Below, piece by piece: positions 1 through 7,541 of a stretch of 9,917 nucleotides of DNA. The first letter of the stretch is position 1. Every line of letters begins with the position of its first letter. A program made the translations under genes and the position numbers. The stretch is from Proteobacteria bacterium UBA6920 (GTDB lineage Bacteria > Pseudomonadota > Gammaproteobacteria > SG8-11), in the NCBI GenBank assembly GCA_002448875.1, contig DKAS01000218.1, positions 325 through 10,241 on the forward strand, read 5' to 3'. Under the pieces are notes generated by a model. That model had not been told where the DNA came from, did no database searches, and saw only the letters and a program-made list of their open reading frames with translations.

Positions 1-2573
<2,573 letters not shown>

Positions 2574-2639
2574 CACTTAAGCTGCGCGGCAGTGGCGACC
2601 AGGGCAGCAGCCGTGCGGACGCGAGGGAAATCCCTTTCA

Positions 2640-2667
2640 TTTACTTGTCATCTGGCAGTAACATAAT
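2640..2667 (+). promoter_or_regulatory. Candidate sigma70 promoter for the buf operon
   Basis: The -35-like TTTACT at 2640-2645 (4/6 to TTGACA) is followed after 16 bp by CATAAT at 2662-2667 (5/6 to TATAAT). This predicts a start near 2674 and a leader of about 118 nt before bufA. No convincing ECF-type element or ECF sigma gene is seen nearby, although some bufferin operons are under ECF control. The match is moderate and the intergenic region is otherwise GC-rich, so this is a candidate only. Confidence 0.35.
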
Positions 2668-2702
2668 CCGGCTTCGCCTGTCACTAGGGGGCGCCCGATG
2701 TG

Positions 2703-2714
2703 AATCACGTGATT
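2703..2714. promoter_or_regulatory. Perfect 12-bp palindrome AATCACGTGATT, candidate operator
   Basis: The sequence AATCACGTGATT is identical to its reverse complement and is followed by TTTTT and another GTGAT half (2720-2724). It lies about 30 bp downstream of the candidate promoter start and 77 bp before the bufA ATG, where a dimeric repressor could act. It does not match CRP (TGTGA-N6-TCACA) or FNR (TTGAT-N4-ATCAA). The binding protein is unknown. Confidence 0.4.
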
Positions 2715-2791
2715 TTTTTGTGATGAAGTGGGTGGATGATAGGCAAGGAATAAAGTAAACCGCTCAATTTACCTTTGGAGGAATCGCGTTT

Positions 2792-3076
2792 ATGAAATTG
2801 AACAAAACTACCGGCGTGGCGTTGGCAGTAGCTGCCGCAGGCATGTTTGCCATGGCCCCCATCGCGTCTGCAGACGCCGACAAGGATGCCAAGGTGCATT
2901 GCTACGGGATCAACGGCTGCAAGGGCAAGAACGACTGCAAGTCCGCCACCAATGCGTGCAAGGGCCAGAGCGCCTGCAAGGGCAAAGGTTTCCTCAACGT
3001 TTCCTCATCCAAGGAATGCGAAGAGAAGGGTGGCAAGCTGGAGCACATGGAAAAGAAAGAAATGAAGGAAATGTAA
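2792..3076 (+). CDS. bufA: Bufferin-type secreted Cys-rich precursor peptide (BufA, resembling BufA2)
   Basis: This 94-residue protein has a strong GGAGGA ribosome binding site at 2777-2782, 9 nt before the ATG. A Sec signal peptide covers residues 1-27: basic KLNK, a long Ala-rich core, and probable cleavage after IASA. The mature part carries six cysteines, C37, C43, C49, C56, C62 and C76, arranged in CYGINGCKG, NDCK and three CKG units. It ends in a charged KE-rich tail with H85, M86, M91 and M94. This pattern resembles the bufferin precursors formerly filed under DUF2282 or similar DUFs. In that family an MNIO enzyme converts some cysteines to 5-thiooxazoles and the exported product binds copper in the periplasm. 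The MNIO and DUF2063 genes directly downstream support the call. The exact subfamily (BufA1 versus BufA2) is inferred from CYGIN/CKG spacing and six rather than four cysteines. Which cysteines are modified cannot be read from the sequence. Confidence 0.85.
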   Translation: MKLNKTTGVALAVAAAGMFAMAPIASADADKDAKVHCYGINGCKGKNDCKSATNACKGQSACKGKGFLNVSSSKECEEKGGKLEHMEKKEMKEM

Positions 3077-3085
3077 GACCAGGCG

Positions 3086-3123
3086 GTCCGCGGACAGGCG
3101 TCAGCGCCTGCCCGCGGACTTTT
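3086..3123 (+). terminator. Terminator-like hairpin between bufA and bufB (partial attenuator)
   Basis: The left arm at 3086-3100 (GTCCGCGGACAGGCG) pairs with the right arm at 3105-3119 (CGCCTGCCCGCGGAC). This gives a 15-bp stem with one A-C mismatch and a TCAG loop, followed by TTTT at 3120-3123. It starts 9 nt after the bufA stop and lies before bufB. The short T tract suggests incomplete termination. It could give high precursor and low enzyme expression, and it would also protect the bufA 3' end. Confidence 0.75.
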
Positions 3124-3162
3124 GCCGCCGCCGTCGCGGGCGTCGGCACGTGACGCAGCGGC

Positions 3163-3167
3163 GGGAG
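3163..3167 (+). promoter_or_regulatory. Ribosome binding site deciding the bufB start
   Basis: GGGAG lies 9 nt before the ATG at 3177. An in-frame GTG at 3150 has no purine-rich site in front of it and would add nine residues unlike the family's N terminus. The ATG at 3177 is therefore preferred. Confidence 0.6.
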
Positions 3168-3176
3168 CAGCAGACG

Positions 3177-4061
3177 ATGGGCGGCAGGACAGGCAAAGAC
3201 ACGGCGGAGCAACGCGCCTATCTGGGGTATGGGCTGGGTCTGCGCCGGGACTATTTCGATCTGATATTGCAACAGCGGCCGGCGGTCGACTGGTTTGAAA
3301 TTATTTCCGAGAATTACATGGTGCAGGGCGGCAAGCCGCTGTACTACCTGGATGCGATCCGGGAACACTATCCGATGGTAATGCATGGCGTGTCGCTGTC
3401 CGTGGGCGGCACCGATCCCCTGAATTTCACCTATCTGCAGCAATTGCGCGAGCTGATCGCGCGAGTGCGCCCGCAATGGGTGTCGGATCACCTGTGCTGG
3501 ACCGCGCACGGCGGGCACAATCTGCACGATCTGCTGCCCTTGCCCTATACGGAGGAAAGCGTACGCCATGTGGCGCAACGGGTGCGGACCGTGCAGGATT
3601 TCCTGGGTCAGCGCATCCTGCTGGAAAACGTCTCCAGTTATGTGTCCTACCGGCAATCGCAGATGAGCGAGTGGGAATTTTACCGCGCCGTGGTCGAGGA
3701 GGCCGATTGTCTCATGCTGCTGGATATCAACAATATCTATGTCAGCAGCCGCAATCACGAATTTGATCCCCTGGCCTATGTGAACGGCATACCGGTGCAG
3801 CGCGTGCAGCAGATGCACCTGGCGGGGCATTCCGACTACGGCGACTATGTAATCGATACCCATGATCATCCGGTCGTCGATCCGGTTTGGCAGTTGTATG
3901 CCGCGGCCCTGGCACGCTTTGGACCGATATCGACCATGATAGAACGCGACGACCGTATGCCGCCGTTCGCCGAACTGCTGGCGGAATTGCAGCAGGCGCG
4001 GGAAATTGGTGCCCGGGTGCTGACCGATGCCGCGCCGGCCGGCATGGCGAAGCTGGCCTGA
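3177..4061 (+). CDS. bufB: MNIO (DUF692) multinuclear non-heme iron oxidase, bufferin-modifying enzyme
   Basis: This 294-residue protein is the usual size for the TIM-barrel MNIO family. The enzymes hold two or three iron ions and oxidise cysteines in precursor peptides; in bufferin systems they form 5-thiooxazoles. Expected metal-ligand motifs are visible in order: FEIISENY (E45), MHGVSLSVGG (H70), SDHLCW (D104, H105), LENVSSY (E150), LDINNIYV (D183, N186), MHLAGH (H214, H218), DTHDHPV (D227, H229, H231) and IERDD (E256). An N-terminal GYGLGLR stretch (18-23) is typical of the family. No signal peptide is present, so the enzyme acts in the cytoplasm before the precursor is exported. It is preceded by bufA and the hairpin at 3086-3123, and followed 13 nt later by bufC. 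The start at 3177 was chosen from the GGGAG site. Family membership is very secure; the copper-buffering role comes from context. Confidence 0.94.
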   Translation: MGGRTGKDTAEQRAYLGYGLGLRRDYFDLILQQRPAVDWFEIISENYMVQGGKPLYYLDAIREHYPMVMHGVSLSVGGTDPLNFTYLQQLRELIARVRPQWVSDHLCWTAHGGHNLHDLLPLPYTEESVRHVAQRVRTVQDFLGQRILLENVSSYVSYRQSQMSEWEFYRAVVEEADCLMLLDINNIYVSSRNHEFDPLAYVNGIPVQRVQQMHLAGHSDYGDYVIDTHDHPVVDPVWQLYAAALARFGPISTMIERDDRMPPFAELLAELQQAREIGARVLTDAAPAGMAKLA

Positions 4062-4074
4062 GGCGGGGGCGGCA

Positions 4075-4854
4075 ATGAACACCCTGGGGCAGCTGCAGGC
4101 CGAATTCAAGAACCACCTGATGCGCCGCGATTCGCGCATCACCGATGCCATCGTCGGCGGCAATGATGTCGGCAGGCACCCGCGCCTGGCCATCTACCGC
4201 CATGCCTACTATGCGCGTCTGGAAGAGGCGCTGGCGCAGGACTATAGCGCCGTGCACAGCCTGCTCGGTGATGAAGCTTTCAGTGAGTTGTGCCAGCGCT
4301 ATGCCGACACCTGTCCCTCGACCAGCGCTTCACTGCGCTGGTTCGGCAGTCAAATGAGTGAATTTCTACGTGCCCATGCGCCCTATGCCCAACATCCCGC
4401 GCTGGCGGAGCTGGCGCGTCTGGAATGGTTGCTGGTCAGCGCTTTCGATGCAGCGGATGCCGCCATCGCCACCGTGGCCGATGCCGCCGGGCTGGCGTCG
4501 GAGCACTGGCCGCAACTGCGCATCGCCTTGCATCCGTCGGTACATTGGGACCGCTGCCGGTGGAATATCCTGCCGCTGTGGCAGGCGGCCAGCGCCGGTG
4601 AGGAACTGCCCGAGTTGCAGCCGTTGGCAGTTGAACAGCACTACGTTGTCTGGCGCCAGGACCTGGTGACCCGGTTTCGCAGCCTGGACAGCGATGAGCA
4701 CGCCCTGCTGGTCGCAGCGGCGGCGGGCGAGACTTTTGCCGGTCTGTGCGAACACCTGGCGGCGCTGGGGTTACCCGCACCGCAGGTGCCGGCGCGTGCC
4801 GCCGCCCTACTTAAAACCTGGCTGAGCCAGGGGCTGGTGGCCCAACTGCGCTGA
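4075..4854 (+). CDS. bufC: DUF2063 family MNIO partner protein (BufC-like)
   Basis: This 259-residue protein shows the DUF2063 N-terminal pattern: LQAEFKNHLM near residues 7-16, then RLAIYRHAYYARLEEALAQDY and LLGDEAFSELCQRYAD, followed by a WFGSQMSEFL segment near 95 and an AELARLEW helix near 118. The helical N-terminal domain was once annotated as DNA-binding. In MNIO systems this protein instead forms a complex with the DUF692 enzyme and helps present the precursor peptide. Translation starts at the ATG at 4075, 13 nt after the bufB stop, with a G-rich site (4065-4069). An upstream in-frame ATG at 4027 would overlap bufB and lacks a ribosome binding site. There is no DoxX-like fourth gene (bufD) downstream; the next gene is convergent and only 2 bp away. 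The family call is secure, and the function is inferred from the operon. Confidence 0.92.
   Translation: MNTLGQLQAEFKNHLMRRDSRITDAIVGGNDVGRHPRLAIYRHAYYARLEEALAQDYSAVHSLLGDEAFSELCQRYADTCPSTSASLRWFGSQMSEFLRAHAPYAQHPALAELARLEWLLVSAFDAADAAIATVADAAGLASEHWPQLRIALHPSVHWDRCRWNILPLWQAASAGEELPELQPLAVEQHYVVWRQDLVTRFRSLDSDEHALLVAAAAGETFAGLCEHLAALGLPAPQVPARAAALLKTWLSQGLVAQLR
4813..4831 (-). terminator. Candidate terminator of the regBA operon, embedded in the bufC 3' end
   Basis: Read on the minus strand, CCTGGC (4831-4826), a TCA loop and GCCAGG (4822-4817) form a perfect 6-bp GC-rich stem, followed by TTTT (4816-4813). It begins 26 nt past the regA stop codon. It would end transcripts of the minus-strand operon inside the coding end of bufC. 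The T tract is short, so strength is uncertain. Confidence 0.45.
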
Positions 4855-4862
4855 GATCAGCG
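4849..4862. other. Small inverted repeat spanning both stop codons at the convergent junction
   Basis: CGCTG at 4849-4853 and CAGCG at 4858-4862 flank AGAT; allowing a 2-nt loop, the pairing extends to CGCTGA/TCAGCG. The repeat covers the TGA of bufC and the stop of the regA-like gene. A T6 run follows on the plus strand, but 12 nt after the stem, so it is a poor intrinsic terminator. I note it as structure only. Confidence 0.25.
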
Positions 4863-5414
4863 ACGCGCCGGGTGTTTTTTCAGTTTACGCTGCAGGGTGC
4901 GGCGGTGCATGTTCAGGTGGCGGGCCGCGGCCGAGATGTTGCCGTCACAGTCCGCCAGCACTTTCTGGATGTGCTCCCATTCCAGACGATCCACCGACAT
5001 TGGCTGCGGGGCGATGGCTACGCCGCTGTCGCCGCTGGTGCGCTCGAAGGCACTGACGATTTCATCGGCGTCAGCCGGCTTGGCCAGGTAGTGTACCGCC
5101 CCAAGTTTGATCGCCTCCACCGCGGTGGCAATACTGGCATAGCCGGTAAGCACCAGAATGCGGGTATTTTCGTCCAGCCCCTTGAGGATGCCCAGCAGCG
5201 GCAGACCGGAGCCACCGGGCATGTTGAGATCGATAATGGCATACTCCGGCGGTTCCTGCTCCGCCAGCAGCTGTCCCTGTTCGGTGCTGTGGGCGATGCG
5301 TACCTGAAAACCGCGGCGCTCCAGCGCGCGTGCCAGGACCGAGCAGAATACCTCGTCGTCGTCGACCAGCAGCAGGCTGGGTGCATCCTGGAAGCTATCG
5401 GGCGGCTGGTTCAT
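4857..5414 (-). CDS. regA: RegA/PrrA/RoxR-like redox response regulator
   Basis: This 185-residue protein is the typical length for RegA. The receiver domain covers residues 12-125: acidic pocket D18-D20 (LLVDDDE), phospho-acceptor D62 (IIDLNMPGGSG), T90 (LVLTGYASIATAV) and K112 (YLAKPAD). After a short Pro-containing linker, a Fis-type helix-turn-helix lies at 142-180 (EWEHIQKVL, GNISAAARHLNMHRRTLQRKL). The MHRRTLQRKL recognition helix is the hallmark of the RegA/PrrA/ActR/RoxR group, which controls respiratory oxidases and other redox genes globally. The ATG at 5414 overlaps the kinase stop in ATGA (5414-5411), so the two are translationally coupled, and it is the last gene of the PCu(A)C-kinase-regulator operon. 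The frame is open further upstream, but that sequence is only a shadow of the kinase gene. Residues for phosphorylation and DNA binding all look intact. Confidence 0.95.
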   Translation of the reverse strand: MNQPPDSFQDAPSLLLVDDDEVFCSVLARALERRGFQVRIAHSTEQGQLLAEQEPPEYAIIDLNMPGGSGLPLLGILKGLDENTRILVLTGYASIATAVEAIKLGAVHYLAKPADADEIVSAFERTSGDSGVAIAPQPMSVDRLEWEHIQKVLADCDGNISAAARHLNMHRRTLQRKLKKHPARR

Positions 5415-6703
5415 GCGCCATGCTCCCGCGCCAGGATAGGCGCCAGCGGCAGTTCGATGCGGGCGCAGACGCCGCCGGTCTGCCGGTTGCTCAATGACAG
5501 CTTGCCGCCAACCCGTTCCAGTACCGACCGCGCCAGGAACAAACCCAGGCCCCGGCCATCGGCTTTGGTGGTGAAAAACGCCTGCCCCGGCGTTCCGCCG
5601 CTGGGCAGGCCCGGACCCTGGTCGCACACCTGGATCACCAGTTGCCCAGTATCCCAGCGCGCTTCGAAGTTCACATCGGCATCGTCGCCGCCGGCATCCG
5701 CGGCATTGTTCAGGATGTTGATGATGGCTTGCATCAGGGTCGTGTCGGCGATGATTTGCGGTGATGGCAGGCTGCCATTGGCCTGCTGCTGGATCCTGGC
5801 CTTGGGTCGCATCGACTGCCATTGCATGATGGTTTGCCGCAGAAAGTCATCCAGGCGTTGCACGCCGCCTTCTTCCGCCCGTTGCTGGCCGGCATCGGCG
5901 GTCATGCGATTCAGGGTGGTCTTGCAGCGGTCCACCTGCTGGCGCAGGATGCGGGTTTGCTGCAGGATCTCCGGCACCTGGTCCCCATGCTGTTCCATTT
6001 CGCGGATGATAACCGCCATGGTCGCCAGGGGCGTGGCCAGCTCGTGGGCGGCGCCGGCCGCCTGCGAGGCCAGCGCCACCAGGCTCTCGTCCTGGATCAT
6101 GCGCTCGCGAATGGCGGCGAGTTTGCGGTCCCGTTCGCGCAGGTTCTCCGCCATGCTGGCCACGAAGGTGACGATCAGGCCGGCGCCCACCATGAAACCC
6201 AGCCACATGCCCAGCACATGCTGATTGAAATCGGCAGCACCCTCGCTGGCATGCATATGGGGCAGCTCCTCCTGCCACCACAACAGGGAGCTGTACGCCA
6301 GCACGGTAATGGCGGTCATCAGCCAGACATAGTTGCGCGACATGGTGGTGGCGACGATGATCAAGGGCAGCAGCAACAGAGACACGAACGGATTGGCGGC
6401 GCCGCCGCTCAGGTACAGCAGCACGTACAGGGCGATGACATCGGCGCAGACCTGCAGGAAAAAGCTGCTGGCGGGTACCGGCCGCTGCTGCGCCAGGCGC
6501 CAGTAGGTGTAGGCGTTGAACAAGGCGTAGATCGCCAGGACGATCAGCAACGGCTTGGTGGGCAGGGGTATACGCAAGGTGTAGACGGCCAGGGCTATGG
6601 CCGCCGCCTGTGCCAGCAGCAGGATGTTGCGTAGCAGCACCAGGCGCCGCAGGTTGATGCTGGCGGCGGATTCATCGACGGTATTCGTTTTGGCCACAGG
6701 CAA
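5411..6703 (-). CDS. regB: RegB/PrrB/RoxS-like redox-sensing membrane histidine kinase
   Basis: This 430-residue protein has about six membrane segments (roughly 22-43, 50-68, 81-98, 106-122, 126-143 and 163-182) followed by a cytoplasmic kinase. GGAANPF (100-106), between segments 3 and 4, matches the GGxxNPF quinone-sensing motif of RegB. The H-box is QAAGAAHELATPLATMAV with phospho-acceptor H220. C260, in the LRQQVDRCKTTL helix just after the H-box, corresponds to the redox-active cysteine described in RegB. The N-box is NILNNAADA (329-337), the G1 motif DQGPGL (361-366), and the G2 motif GRGLGL (383-388). An HMH (149-151) lies in the predicted periplasmic loop between segments 5 and 6. 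The start is a TTG at 6703 with GAGAGGG 6 nt upstream; a GTG two codons later is the alternative. It begins 11 nt after the PCu(A)C stop and overlaps the regulator by 4 nt. Confidence 0.94.
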   Translation of the reverse strand: MPVAKTNTVDESAASINLRRLVLLRNILLLAQAAAIALAVYTLRIPLPTKPLLIVLAIYALFNAYTYWRLAQQRPVPASSFFLQVCADVIALYVLLYLSGGAANPFVSLLLLPLIIVATTMSRNYVWLMTAITVLAYSSLLWWQEELPHMHASEGAADFNQHVLGMWLGFMVGAGLIVTFVASMAENLRERDRKLAAIRERMIQDESLVALASQAAGAAHELATPLATMAVIIREMEQHGDQVPEILQQTRILRQQVDRCKTTLNRMTADAGQQRAEEGGVQRLDDFLRQTIMQWQSMRPKARIQQQANGSLPSPQIIADTTLMQAIINILNNAADAGGDDADVNFEARWDTGQLVIQVCDQGPGLPSGGTPGQAFFTTKADGRGLGLFLARSVLERVGGKLSLSNRQTGGVCARIELPLAPILAREHGA

Positions 6704-6714
6704 AATCCGCCCTC

Positions 6715-7236
6715 TCAGTGCATGTCTTCGTGCTTATGTTCGTGGGCATGCTCATGGTCGTGTCCGCCATCGCGCAGGTCGCGGACTTCGGCATGCACCG
6801 GCAAGGTGCTGCCATCGCTGAATTCAAGGACGATTTCCACGCTTTCGCCCGGATGCAGGGGCTGGCGCAGGCCGTTGAGCATCAAGTGCAATCCGCCCGG
6901 GCTCAATGTCACGCTGGCGCCCGCGGCCACCTGCACTCGGGGGACCGGCCGCATTTTCGTGACGCCGTCGCTCAACACCGTTTCGTGCAGACTGGCTTCC
7001 TGCGCAGCCGGGCTGTGCGCGCCGGTCAGAGAAATATTCTTGCCGCTGTTGTTGTGCAGGGTCAAATAGGCCGCGGTAGTCGACAGGGAGGGCGGACCCG
7101 CACGCACCATTGCCTGTTCGACGCTCACGCCCTCGGTTGCCCTGGCGGCCAAGGGCGAAATCGACACGATCGCTACGGTTAAGATAATAGCCAGCGAGGT
7201 AAGTAAGGGATGAAGCGAAGACAGGCGGCGTGTCAC
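6715..7236 (-). CDS. Periplasmic copper chaperone PCu(A)C with His-rich tail
   Basis: This 173-residue protein has an N-terminal signal peptide, with a hydrophobic core at ~11-30 and probable cleavage after ARA33. The body is a PCu(A)C domain (formerly DUF461). The family copper motif H-x10-M-x21-H-x-M is exact: H84, M95, H117 and M119. A C-terminal tail (159-173) alternates His with acidic or small residues, giving seven His plus M172; such tails can bind extra Cu(II). Family members carry periplasmic copper, often with Sco proteins, to the CuA or CuB site of haem-copper oxidases. The GTG start at 7236 is supported by AAGGAG 8 nt upstream; no ATG is close. It is first in an operon with the RegB/RegA-like genes. 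In several proteobacteria a SenC/Sco oxidase-assembly gene occupies a comparable place beside regBA or roxSR, so the pairing makes sense. Confidence 0.94.
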   Translation of the reverse strand: MTRRLSSLHPLLTSLAIILTVAIVSISPLAARATEGVSVEQAMVRAGPPSLSTTAAYLTLHNNSGKNISLTGAHSPAAQEASLHETVLSDGVTKMRPVPRVQVAAGASVTLSPGGLHLMLNGLRQPLHPGESVEIVLEFSDGSTLPVHAEVRDLRDGGHDHEHAHEHKHEDMH

Positions 7237-7347
7237 GATGCGAGCTCCTTTTGCCCAGGGTCAGAGGATATTAACGGCGTCTACCAAGAGGTATAGCGGC
7301 AGGACAGCGGGTTTTCCCGCGCCCCGGCCGTCATGACTTGGCTGGCG

Positions 7348-7353
7348 ATTATA
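7348..7353 (-). promoter_or_regulatory. Candidate -10 element for the PCu(A)C-regB-regA operon
   Basis: TATAAT on the minus strand is a perfect -10 hexamer, predicting a start near 7341 and a leader of about 105 nt. No recognisable -35 is found 15-18 bp upstream, so the promoter would need an activator or may not be real. Confidence 0.35.
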
Positions 7354-7444
7354 CAGCGGAATTGGCCGTAGCAGGCGCGGCCTAAGGTCGCAAGGGCTTA
7401 TAGGGAAAACAACTTTGCTTATCATCTGAAATGGTGTGGTTAAG

Positions 7445-7460
7445 TGTGACGGCGGTCACA
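7445..7460. promoter_or_regulatory. CRP/Vfr-type binding site, exact TGTGA-N6-TCACA
   Basis: TGTGACGGCGGTCACA matches the CRP consensus half-sites perfectly, with the correct 6-bp spacer, and the symmetry extends one more base on each side (TGTGAC/GTCACA). Its centre, 7452.5, lies 41.5 bp before a start predicted from CATACT (7482-7487) for the plus-strand gene, the class II activator spacing. It is about 111 bp upstream of the predicted minus-strand start. A GGTCAC half also partly resembles the loose RegA/PrrA recognition sequence. Confidence 0.6.
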
Positions 7461-7481
7461 GTGGGTGTCGGGGAGAAATCT

Positions 7482-7487
7482 CATACT
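7482..7487 (+). promoter_or_regulatory. Candidate -10 of a CRP-dependent promoter for the 7542 gene
   Basis: CATACT is 4/6 to TATAAT, with a start expected near 7494. The -35 position is poor and overlaps the edge of the CRP-type site, as at class II activated promoters. The call depends on the CRP site being real. Confidence 0.3.
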
Positions 7488-7541
7488 GCTACGATAGGTT
7501 CATGACCGGCCTCCAACCACCCCGGGGACAGCTGCCAGCAC

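Larger units (their letters stand above)
7237..7541. promoter_or_regulatory. Divergent intergenic region between the PCu(A)C operon and the two-TM gene
   Basis: These 305 bases hold no credible gene. They contain the ribosome binding site of the PCu(A)C gene, a small GCGGG-TTTT-CCCGC hairpin (7307-7320), a perfect minus-strand TATAAT (7353-7348), and an exact CRP-type site at 7445-7460. A 16-codon ATG reading frame (7502-7552) overlaps the start of the plus-strand gene, but has no ribosome binding site. Confidence 0.6.

Noticed and set aside
3150..3176. GTG at 3150 as an upstream start for bufB
   Set aside because: It has no ribosome binding site and adds nine residues not typical of the family; the ATG at 3177 has GGGAG at good spacing.
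4872..6224. 450-codon plus-strand frame opposite the response regulator and kinase
   Set aside because: It is a shadow of two well-supported minus-strand genes with intact motifs; the translation has no recognisable domain.
5822..6634. 270-codon plus-strand frame rich in Gln, Gly and His
   Set aside because: It is antisense to the RegB-like membrane domain; the composition reflects the complement of Leu/Ala-rich codons.
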